Source: Fibrobacter sp. UWB10 (lineage in GTDB: Bacteria > Fibrobacterota > Fibrobacteria > Fibrobacterales > Fibrobacteraceae). Taken from it: a stretch of 64,000 nucleotides of DNA. The notes beneath the pieces were generated by a model. It ran no database searches. It worked only from the letters and a program-made list of their open reading frames with translations, and was not told where the DNA came from. The translations under genes were made by a program, and so were the position numbers. The stretch is taken from NCBI RefSeq assembly GCF_900182935.1, contig NZ_FXUE01000002.1, forward strand, positions 496,001-560,000, given 5' to 3'. Below are positions 57,464 to 64,000 of this stretch, in pieces. How positions within the stretch are numbered: the first letter of the stretch is position 1; each line of letters opens with the position of its first letter.

Positions 57464-57943
57464 TCAATGGACACCGGTCCTTCCAGCGGCTCGAACATTT
57501 TTTTTGTTCAGTTTGTTCTGCGTCTGCAGCTTCATTGTTTGTAAAATTTTTTCAAGAACGTCGGAAAAGGTTTTTCCGGTTATTCCCTTTAGCGTTTTGC
57601 CATGTATACATGCCGTACCCATCCAGCATTTTTTTGAGGAGTTATAATCGACATTACAACTGTAACAAGTTTGCAGGTGAGCTTCTTTGTATTTAGTACG
57701 GATGCGCTGTACTTGCTTTTGCTCAAGAAATTCCTTTAGTTGATTCTTGGCTTCTATTAATTTTTGAATGTATTCCATGCTGTACATCCAATCGTTATTT
57801 TGCTCTGAAAAACGGCATGCGTTTTTGTAATCGAAACCGATATTGCCTATGCCGTCTGCGAAAACTTCGATGTCGTGTTTCTTTAATAGTGACTTTAACC
57901 TTTTCCAGGGAACTTCTTTTTGACTGGTATTTGACCTTGACAT
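57464..57943 (-). CDS. Cysteine-containing protein, unknown
   Basis: 159 residues, strong AAGGAG site. Opens with QKEVPWKRLKSLLKKHDIEVFADGIGNIGFDY, then a helix QKLIEAKNQLKEFLEQKQ and four Cys in TCYSC and KCWMGTACIHGKT, which could bind zinc. Not recognised. It sits between two Rpn remnants on the opposite strand, so it may be part of a mobile or degraded region. Confidence 0.55.
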   Translation of the reverse strand: MSRSNTSQKEVPWKRLKSLLKKHDIEVFADGIGNIGFDYKNACRFSEQNNDWMYSMEYIQKLIEAKNQLKEFLEQKQVQRIRTKYKEAHLQTCYSCNVDYNSSKKCWMGTACIHGKTLKGITGKTFSDVLEKILQTMKLQTQNKLNKKNVRAAGRTGVH

Positions 57944-58156
57944 GGATTCTCCTTAGTACCGATATTTCGAAAATATTTTCGGATGTGATAATTGTCAAGC
58001 GGATTAATGTTCCGGTGAAAATGGCGTGAAATTTGTATGCGGCTGGGCCGGCTGGACGGGTGCGAATTCTTGTTTTTACAAAAGTTTTACAAAAAAATGG
58101 TATTCAAATGGCTGAAAACGGCGTGTATAGTATAGATGGGGACCAAATCTCTGTCG

Positions 58157-58178
58157 CCTTACGGGAGTGCCCGTAGGG
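58157..58178 (+). other. Leader hairpin before the second Rpn gene copy
   Basis: CCTTACGGG-agtg-CCCGTAGGG, nine pairs, 24 bases before the ATG at 58203. No T run; a 5' leader structure. Confidence 0.4.
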
Positions 58179-58202
58179 CCACCCTAAAACAAGGACACGC
58201 TA

Positions 58203-58923
58203 ATGTCTGAAAAAGAAAATATTGAAATTCGCGATATTGCCCATGAATTCAATGTCATTGTCGATTCCGTAAAAGATAGCAAGAGCGACTTCATTCATGA
58301 TCGCTATTTCCGCTTTGCTTTTGCAGAACCATCTCGCATGGCTGAACTTCTGACTCTGTTCTCGCGTCATAATCCCTCACTAAAGGCTTTCCTTGACACC
58401 ATTGACCTTACGAGCCTCCGCGGTGCGAGTGAAAACCACTCGTGCAAATTATCCCGAATACTATCGCGATATCGGCTTTCCGTTTAAGGTGGAATTTCTT
58501 GATGTTGGGCATGCCATTGATGACGCTGAATTGAGGGACTTTTCGCCCACCACCCTTGTCGCCTTGACGGCAATGAAGTATATTTTTGATGTCGAGAAGT
58601 TCTCGATTACTTTCCGCGAGGCGGCGTTGCATCTGCTCAAGATGCAGAACACCGACGAAGGGAGAGATTTCATCAAGCAGTCGCTTTCGTATTTCTTTTG
58701 GAAGTGGCCCTACAAGAGCGAGGTAATCAAGATGGACAGTCCGGAAGCCATTGCAAATAAGGGTTACGAAACCTTCGGCGAGCATTTCTTCAATGCTGGC
58801 GCTAAACAAGAACGCGAAAAGAACGAAGCGGACAATGCTGCTCGCGACTCCAAACGCGCTGATTTTTTGCGCTCGCAGAACGTGCCTGACAGCGTGATTT
58901 CGGCGATGCTCGCCCTGAAGTAG
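58203..58923 (+). pseudogene. Rpn / PD-(D/E)XK nuclease-family gene, broken by a frame change and internal deletion
   Basis: The N-terminal ~80 residues (KENIEIRDIAHEFN, KSDFIHDRYFRFAFAEPSRMAELL, RHNPSLKAFLDTIDL) are in one frame from the ATG at 58203 and stop at 58487. The family continues in another frame from about 58430 (GFPFKVEFLDVGHAIDDAEL, TALTAMKYIFDVEKF-like, FEGHFF-like and the EREKNEADNAARDS tail) to 58923. The central catalytic part with the EHKS-type residues is missing, so it cannot be active. Full-length relatives are about 300 residues. Confidence 0.75.
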
Positions 58924-58949
58924 CCGAACCCCTTCCCCTAAAAGATTTT

Positions 58950-58986
58950 GTGCCCGGATTCGTCGGATTCGGGTGCTTTATTTTTG
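58950..58986 (+). terminator. Terminator after the second Rpn copy
   Basis: GTGCCCGGATTCG and CGGATTCGGGTGC form the stem, then TTTATTTTT. Same hairpin as 57306-57338. Confidence 0.75.
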
Positions 58987-58997
58987 CGCGTTTTTCT

Positions 58998-59022
58998 AGT
59001 TGTTTCCATTTTGGAAACAACT
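58998..59022. other. Perfect 11-base inverted repeat
   Basis: AGTTGTTTCCA-ttt-TGGAAACAACT, 116 bases before the aminotransferase gene, with no T run. It may be an operator or a secondary hairpin after the terminator. Confidence 0.4.
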
Positions 59023-59137
59023 GCTTTAGGCCGGGTGGGCGGGAGTGTTTCCCCTTTTACGCAAAAAAGTAAGATTTCTGTGATAAAAAGGGCTTAATTT
59101 GCCCGTGGTTACGGAATAATTACCTATATTTGCGCGC

Positions 59138-60403
59138 ATGACTATGCGGTTCGAAAAGAAAGTTTGGCTCTCTAGCCCCACCATGCACGGGGAAGAAATC
59201 AAGTACGTTACAGAAGCTTATGAAACCAACTGGATGAGCACCGTGGGTGCGAACATCAACGAGGTCGAGCGTCTGGCTGCCGAAAAAGTCGGCTGCAAGT
59301 ACGCCGTGGCCCTTTCTGCCGGAACCGCCGCGCTTCACCTGTGCACCAAGCTCGCGGGCGAGGCCTTGTACGGCATGCCCAAGGTGGGCGAGGGGAGCCT
59401 CCGCGGCCACAGGGTGTTCTGCAGCGACATGACCTTCGACGCCACCGTGAACCCCATCGCCTACGAAAACGGCGAAGCCGTGTTCATCGACACCGAGTAC
59501 GACACCTGGAACATGGATCCCGTCGCCCTCGAAAAGGCCTTCGAAATTTACCCCGACGTGCGTCTGGTGGTGCTCGTGCACCTGTACGGCACCCCCGCCA
59601 AAGTTGACGAAATCCGCGCCATTTGCAAAAAGCATAACGCCCTCCTTATCGAAGACGCCGCCGAAAGCTTCGGCGCAAGCTACAAGGGCAAGCAGACCGG
59701 CAACTTCGGCGACTACAGCGCCATCAGCTTCAATGGCAACAAGATCATCACCGGCAGTAGCGGCGGCATGTTCCTTACCGACAGCAAAGACGACGCCGAA
59801 AAAGTCCGCAAGTGGAGCACCCAGAGCCGCGAAGCCGCTCCCTGGTACCAGCACGAAGAAATCGGCTACAACTACCGCATGAGCAACGTGATCGCCGGCG
59901 TAGTCCGCGGCCAGATGCCCTATTTGGAAGAACACATCGCCCAGAAAAAGGCCATCTACATGCGCTACAAGGAAGGCCTGAAAGGCTTGCCCGTGGCCAT
60001 GAACCCCTATGACGTGGGCAACAGCGAACCGAACTTCTGGCTCAGCTGCCTGATTATCGACAAGGACGCCATGTGCAAGCAGGTGCGCGGCGAAACCGAC
60101 GCCCTGTACGTGCACGAAAAAGGCAAGAGCTGCCCCACGGAAATCCTGGACCGCATCGCCGCCATGAACGCCGAAGGCCGCCCCATCTGGAAACCCATGC
60201 ACATGCAGCCCATGTACATGAGCCACGCATTCATCACCGCTAGCGGCAACGGACGCGCACGCACCAACGCCTACATCGCAGGCGAGTGCCAGGACAACGG
60301 CGCCGACATCTTCGCCCGCGGCCTGTGCCTGCCCAGCGACAACAAGATGACCCCCGAACAGCAGGATGCCATCATCCAGACCATCAAGGATTGCTTCGAG
60401 TAA
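59138..60403 (+). CDS. DegT/DnrJ/EryC1/StrS family aminotransferase (surface sugar synthesis)
   Basis: 421 residues. PLP enzyme that puts an amino group on a nucleotide-linked keto-sugar. Motifs: ALSAGTAALHLCTKLAG, LIEDAAESFGASYKGKQTGNFGDYSAISFNGNKIITGSSGGM (the Lys in NGNK binds PLP), and GYNYRMSNVIAGVVRGQ. The ends and spelling resemble PglE/LegC-like or bacillosamine-type aminotransferases. Third codon positions are strongly C-rich, unlike the region just before and after, similar to the sugar transferase at 62557. Its 3' end overlaps the RloB-like gene by 20 bases. Confidence 0.9.
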   Translation: MTMRFEKKVWLSSPTMHGEEIKYVTEAYETNWMSTVGANINEVERLAAEKVGCKYAVALSAGTAALHLCTKLAGEALYGMPKVGEGSLRGHRVFCSDMTFDATVNPIAYENGEAVFIDTEYDTWNMDPVALEKAFEIYPDVRLVVLVHLYGTPAKVDEIRAICKKHNALLIEDAAESFGASYKGKQTGNFGDYSAISFNGNKIITGSSGGMFLTDSKDDAEKVRKWSTQSREAAPWYQHEEIGYNYRMSNVIAGVVRGQMPYLEEHIAQKKAIYMRYKEGLKGLPVAMNPYDVGNSEPNFWLSCLIIDKDAMCKQVRGETDALYVHEKGKSCPTEILDRIAAMNAEGRPIWKPMHMQPMYMSHAFITASGNGRARTNAYIAGECQDNGADIFARGLCLPSDNKMTPEQQDAIIQTIKDCFE

Positions 60404-61013
60404 GGTTTCGCTCTAATAATTCTTTCAAAGAAATCATCAAGCGCCCCAACTCTGAGTAAGTATATTCTCTACCATCTCTCTGCTTTTCCGTCATTGATTT
60501 TTCTGCGTTGGCTATAGCATTTGCAAAACTTCCTTTGTTTTGTTCAAAGTAGCCATGTAGTCCCTTTCTAAAGAATTCATCTGTCTTTTTGTATTTCACA
60601 CTCTGGTTCAAATCGTTCAGAAGCTGCTCTTGATTGTCGTAAGGACGCGATGTGTAACGGAAATAGTAAAGGAAAAACAACTCTGTACAGCGATGCGTTT
60701 CGAAGAATTCGACCTTACAGTCAATGCCTTTCTTTGGCTTTTTGATAGGATTGGCATACTTTTTCTTCAACATTTGATATTGAGAATGTTCGGGCTCTTG
60801 GTCCTTCGTGTCCATGTCGATAACGCAGAAGATATGGTTGTAGCCCAAATCAATGCCCTCTTTTATCTTGGCCTCGAGTTCCGCTAGGTTCGTATGCTTG
60901 GGAAAGTCTGGTTTGATGGACAGATTTTTGAATACATCGCGCAGGGACATGAAGTAATAGAATTCAGTAGGCCCTTCTCCCAAGATAAGTGCTGTTTGAT
61001 GTAATTTGCCCAT
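60384..61013 (-). CDS. RloB/AbiLii-like protein (TOPRIM-like)
   Basis: 209 residues. The start LILGEGPTEFYYFMSL (acidic E-G-x-T-E) and CVIDMDTKDQ (D-x-D) are the TOPRIM-like metal motifs of the RloB family. RloB/AbiLii proteins pair with an AAA ATPase in abortive infection systems, where the TOPRIM protein is the likely nuclease. It starts one base after the ATPase gene ends, on the opposite strand to the flanking polysaccharide genes, and the pair is A+T-rich. Confidence 0.82.
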   Translation of the reverse strand: MGKLHQTALILGEGPTEFYYFMSLRDVFKNLSIKPDFPKHTNLAELEAKIKEGIDLGYNHIFCVIDMDTKDQEPEHSQYQMLKKKYANPIKKPKKGIDCKVEFFETHRCTELFFLYYFRYTSRPYDNQEQLLNDLNQSVKYKKTDEFFRKGLHGYFEQNKGSFANAIANAEKSMTEKQRDGREYTYSELGRLMISLKELLERNLTRSNP

Positions 61014-61014
61014 A

Positions 61015-62295
61015 TCAATCTTCCAGATTTATAAAGATGCTACCAAGTTCGGGCTTAGCTCCCAGTCGACCAATGCGATATGAATTGTAAAGGGAAAGGT
61101 TCTTATGTAATCCAAATGAATCACCGCGAGAATATGCCGACGATGCAGTCTCTTTGTTTTTATCAACAAACCATACAACGCCTCTGTTTTCATTAATCAA
61201 ATCTTGAGACAAGAGCGTCGTTTCCTGACTTGTGATAATCAGCTGAGATTTGTCCGAGTTAAAAATGAAAACATTGAGATAATAATACAACAAGTCGTTG
61301 TGTAGATCCTCTCCTAATTCATCAAGGTAGTACACATGAGAGCCGGTAATCATGTCGTATAAAGCTTCTAGAATGCGTATGTATTTCTGGGTCCCTTTTG
61401 ATTGCCAATTGAGAGAAATGTCAAAATCGCCATCGATGGAATGATTGATAAATGCTACAGAATCAACTGTTGGCTTAAGCAATTCTTCCTTCATTTTATC
61501 GGGAAAGTTTTCCTTTTTAATGCGTTCACGAAGCTCTGCTGATAAAAAACTATCTTCTGTACTAGGCCGATATCCCACAATGTTCAAGTCTGCCTTTTGT
61601 AGCATGGTGTTATAGAACTTGCGTTTCCTTGGATTATTATAAGCTTCCGTAAGGATTTCGACAATACCCTTTTCCCCATCACCATCCACATCATGATAAT
61701 TGTCCATAATCCAATGATGTAGCTCATTGAAGGGGGCTATATCCTCTTTCAGCGCAGCCTTTCTGCAAACAGATAAGACACTATGGTTGTTCAATGTGTT
61801 CTCGCGAATACTTTCTTGGGTCTTAACCTGTAGTTTCAGACTGGTTCCAAACTTGATATCGGCCTGTATATTTTCGTCAACAAATGAACGTTCGTAGAAT
61901 AATGATTTTGACTTGTTGGGGTAATAGTATAAAGCTTCATTCAAAATGTATTTTTCATTGAACTTTACGTCATAATCATACCTAATACCATTGGCGTAGA
62001 ATGACACATGCATCTCTATGGGTTCGTTTTTTGTGAGAGCAAACGGGACGCTGTTATAAATTTTTTTGCTTGCATCTGATTTCGGTAAAACCAATATGCG
62101 AAACACTTCATTCAACGCAATAAGCATGTTCGATTTTCCAGAAGCGTTCGAACCATAAAGGATACCCAATTTATACAAGAAAACGCCATCGACAACTTCT
62201 GTAACAAGCTCCGATGAGGGGCCTTTGGCTAAGAAATTTAATTCTTGCTTGTCGCGAATGGAAAGATAATTCTTCACCCAAAAGTTTCTTATCAT
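61015..62295 (-). CDS. AAA family ATPase (RloA/AbiLi-like)
   Basis: 426 residues. An ABC-type ATPase domain split by an insertion: Walker A LYGSNASGKSNMLIAL near residue 50, a long middle region (about 90-280), signature-like region around ALYDMITG, Walker B YYLDELGEDLHNDLL and a C-terminal IITSQETTLLSQ. The family includes OLD-like and AbiL-type sensors that detect phage factors and activate the TOPRIM partner. Good AAAAAGGG site. The 5' neighbour is 260 bases away. Confidence 0.85.
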   Translation of the reverse strand: MIRNFWVKNYLSIRDKQELNFLAKGPSSELVTEVVDGVFLYKLGILYGSNASGKSNMLIALNEVFRILVLPKSDASKKIYNSVPFALTKNEPIEMHVSFYANGIRYDYDVKFNEKYILNEALYYYPNKSKSLFYERSFVDENIQADIKFGTSLKLQVKTQESIRENTLNNHSVLSVCRKAALKEDIAPFNELHHWIMDNYHDVDGDGEKGIVEILTEAYNNPRKRKFYNTMLQKADLNIVGYRPSTEDSFLSAELRERIKKENFPDKMKEELLKPTVDSVAFINHSIDGDFDISLNWQSKGTQKYIRILEALYDMITGSHVYYLDELGEDLHNDLLYYYLNVFIFNSDKSQLIITSQETTLLSQDLINENRGVVWFVDKNKETASSAYSRGDSFGLHKNLSLYNSYRIGRLGAKPELGSIFINLED

Positions 62296-62556
62296 AAATG
62301 ACCCTTTTTTGCAAAACAGGTAGTTGTACTACGAAAATATACAAAATTTTTATTTGTTGTAATTATATTTTATTGATTTTCGTAATTTTCTTACATTTTT
62401 GCTGTTAAAAAGTTTTCTTCTCCTAATGTTGGTTTGTTCGAACCCGCTGCTGTAAGTTTTTCGTCATTATTTTTAAAGTAAATTCACAATATACATGAAT
62501 GTTTACTAAATTTGGTCTAAATTTGGCTTTCAAACTTAACCCCGAGGTCTGCGCAG
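62296..62556. other. Divergent promoter region of the AbiL-like pair and the sugar transferase
   Basis: 261 bases, very A+T-rich for the first 170. Contains an inverted pair TACGAAAAT (about 62330) and ATTTTCGTA (about 62376), a possible operator. The last ~40 bases next to the sugar transferase are G+C-richer. No gene seen. Confidence 0.45.
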
Positions 62557-63240
62557 GTGTACTCCCGCTGCCTAAAAAGAGTCCTTGATTTCTGCTGCGC
62601 GCTCCTGGCCATTGTCTGCCTGAGCCCGCTCCTCGTGGCACTCACCCTCGTTGGTGCAGTCAAAATGAAGGGCAACCCCTTCTTTACGCAACCGCGCCCC
62701 GGCCTTAACGAAAAGATTTTCAAGCTCGTCAAGTTCCGCACCATGACCAACGAAAAGGACGCCAACGGCAACCTGCTCCCAGACGATGTCCGCCTGAACG
62801 CCTACGGCAAGTTCCTGCGCTCTACCAGCCTCGACGAGCTCCCCGAACTCTTCAACATCCTCAAGGGCGACATGGCCGTAATCGGGCCGAGACCCCAGCT
62901 CGTGCGCGACATGGTCTTTATGACCCCCGAACAGCGCAAACGCCACACCGTGCGGCAGGGGCTCAGCGGACTTGCGCAGGTGAACGGGCGCAACGCCGTC
63001 ACCTGGGAATCGAAAATCGGCTACGACCTGCAGTACATCGAGAAAATCACCCTCCTCGGCGACATCAGGATAATCCTCACCACTCTCGGCAAGGTGTTCA
63101 AGCGCGACGGAATCACCGAAGACGGTTCCGACACCGCCACCGACCTCGGCGACTACCTGCTCGCAAGCGGCAAGATCACCCGCGAACAGTACGACCGTGG
63201 ACAAGCCGAAGCGAAAAAGCTCATTGCGGAGGCTGAGTAG
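62557..63240 (+). CDS. Undecaprenyl-phosphate sugar-1-phosphate transferase (PglC/WcaJ-type)
   Basis: 227 residues from a GTG (a stop lies 13 codons upstream and no ATG intervenes). Monotopic initiator transferase: one N-terminal membrane helix (DFCCALLAIVCLSPLLVALTLV), then FKLVKFRTMTNEKD, LRSTSLDELPELFNILKGDMAVIGPRPQL, the catalytic D-E pair and the PRP box, and GLSGLAQVNGRN. It loads the first sugar phosphate on the lipid carrier for an O-antigen, capsule or glycoprotein glycan. An extra ~35-residue tail (RDGITEDGSDTATDLGDYLL) is unusual. The GT2 gene follows at once. Confidence 0.9.
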   Translation: MYSRCLKRVLDFCCALLAIVCLSPLLVALTLVGAVKMKGNPFFTQPRPGLNEKIFKLVKFRTMTNEKDANGNLLPDDVRLNAYGKFLRSTSLDELPELFNILKGDMAVIGPRPQLVRDMVFMTPEQRKRHTVRQGLSGLAQVNGRNAVTWESKIGYDLQYIEKITLLGDIRIILTTLGKVFKRDGITEDGSDTATDLGDYLLASGKITREQYDRGQAEAKKLIAEAE

Positions 63241-63242
63241 GT

Positions 63243-64000
63243 ATGCTGCTAAATTTTTCAGTTTCCATGTGTGTTTATGGTAAGGACAATCCTGTTCATT
63301 TCAAACAGGCTGTCGGTTCTATTCTTAATCAAACAGTCAAACCTACAGAAGTTGTTTTGGTCGTTGATGGACCCGTTCCAGATGAATTGGATGGTATCAT
63401 TAAAAGTTATGAGATTAACCCGATTTTCAAGGTGGTTCGACTTTCGGAAAATAAGGGGCACGGAATCGCTAGACGAACAGGACTTGAAAATTGCACTAAT
63501 GAGTTGGTCGCTTTGATGGATGCCGATGATTTAAGTGCTGAAAATCGCTTTGAATTACAACTCCAAGAGTTCGAAAAGAACCCAAATCTTGATATTGTCG
63601 GTGGAAATATAACTGAATTTATTGATAATCCTAAAAATATAGTCGGAAAAAGGATTGTCCCAGATTCAGATTCGAAAATTAAGGTATATCTGAAAAAACG
63701 TTGCCCGATGAACCAGGTAACGGTAATGTTCAAGAAGGATTCTGTCCAAAAAGTTGGTGGATATGTTGACTGGTATTGTGACGAGGATTATTACTTGTGG
63801 AACCGTATGTATCTTGCCAATATGACATTTGGGAATGTTCCTAAAATTTTGGTAAATGTCCGTGTAGGCAAAGATATGTATAAGCGCCGTGGCAGTTGGA
63901 AGTACTTTAAAAGCGAAGCCAAACTCCAATGGTATATGTTTAGAAAGGGGATTATTTCTTTGCCGATATACCTATACAATGTCATTATAAGATTCTGTTT
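63243..64000 (+). CDS. Family 2 glycosyltransferase (partial, runs off window end)
   Basis: At least 252 residues, starting MLLNFSVSMCVYGKDNPVHF, with LVVDGPVPDELD, HGIARRTGLENCTNELVALMDADDLS (DxD-type DADD) and CPMNQVTVMFKKDSVQKVGGY; the acceptor region EDYYLWNRMY is a W/E-D-Y feature of GT-A fold enzymes. It begins 2 bases after the sugar transferase stop. Lower G+C than its neighbour. The end is outside the window. Confidence 0.9.
   Translation, partial: MLLNFSVSMCVYGKDNPVHFKQAVGSILNQTVKPTEVVLVVDGPVPDELDGIIKSYEINPIFKVVRLSENKGHGIARRTGLENCTNELVALMDADDLSAENRFELQLQEFEKNPNLDIVGGNITEFIDNPKNIVGKRIVPDSDSKIKVYLKKRCPMNQVTVMFKKDSVQKVGGYVDWYCDEDYYLWNRMYLANMTFGNVPKILVNVRVGKDMYKRRGSWKYFKSEAKLQWYMFRKGIISLPIYLYNVIIRFC

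Overview
The window looks like a piece of a Fibrobacter (Fibrobacterota) chromosome. The clearest signs are a lipoprotein-like surface protein made of three tandem copies of the 'Fibrobacter succinogenes major paralogous domain', a secreted GH9 cellulase with a C-terminal beta-rich tail like those of type IX secretion substrates, several surface proteins with formylglycine-generating-enzyme-like lectin-type folds, and frequent use of weak or AAAGGA-type ribosome binding sites. No tRNA, rRNA, CRISPR array or intact insertion sequence was seen.

Layout. 1-9945: end of nadE, a small membrane protein, parC, an outer-membrane protein, a four-gene Mla/MCE-type lipid transport operon and hflX, nearly all on the minus strand. 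10003-14669: a hybrid sensor kinase followed by one permease and one ATPase of a YejEF-type peptide importer. 14682-20201: six genes (sirtuin, M20 dipeptidase, dihydroorotate dehydrogenase, PDZ-thioredoxin protein, small lipoprotein, M15 peptidase) enclosed by two inverted copies of a structured repeat. 20232-26409: operon tilS-ftsH-folP-cdaA plus an anchored coiled-coil protein. 26475-33350: phosphatase, proA-hisI, an orphan non-coding RNA candidate and a GH2 enzyme. 33472-39327: rplU-rpmA, a large lipoprotein, an inositol-phosphatase-family gene and the GH9 cellulase. 39661-46923: gdhA, the triple-domain surface protein, ilvD-thiC.

47300-54341 is the most interesting part. A GLUG-repeat surface protein is followed 12 bases later by a 46-residue peptide gene (49187-49327), a terminator, and then a tight run: nucleotidyltransferase, HPr-kinase-like kinase, S24/S26 signal-peptidase-like protease, PqqD-like peptide-binding protein, ABC exporter, DUF5662 protein. 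The peptide has a Y-x-x-P leader and a Gly/Cys-start, acidic, Ser-containing tail. Kinase, nucleotidyltransferase, PqqD (RRE) and exporter are the accessory set of paeninodin-type lasso peptide clusters, but the lasso cyclase and the transglutaminase-like leader protease are absent. I read it as a RiPP-type peptide modification and export system in which an S26-like protease may replace the usual leader protease.

54338-64000: an RlmL-like methyltransferase gene interrupted in frame by several palindromic repeats, a RhuM/PLD-like gene, decayed Rpn/PD-(D/E)XK nuclease genes, and a surface-polysaccharide locus (aminotransferase, sugar-1-phosphate transferase, glycosyltransferase) into which an A+T-rich AbiL/RloAB-like defence pair is inserted on the opposite strand.
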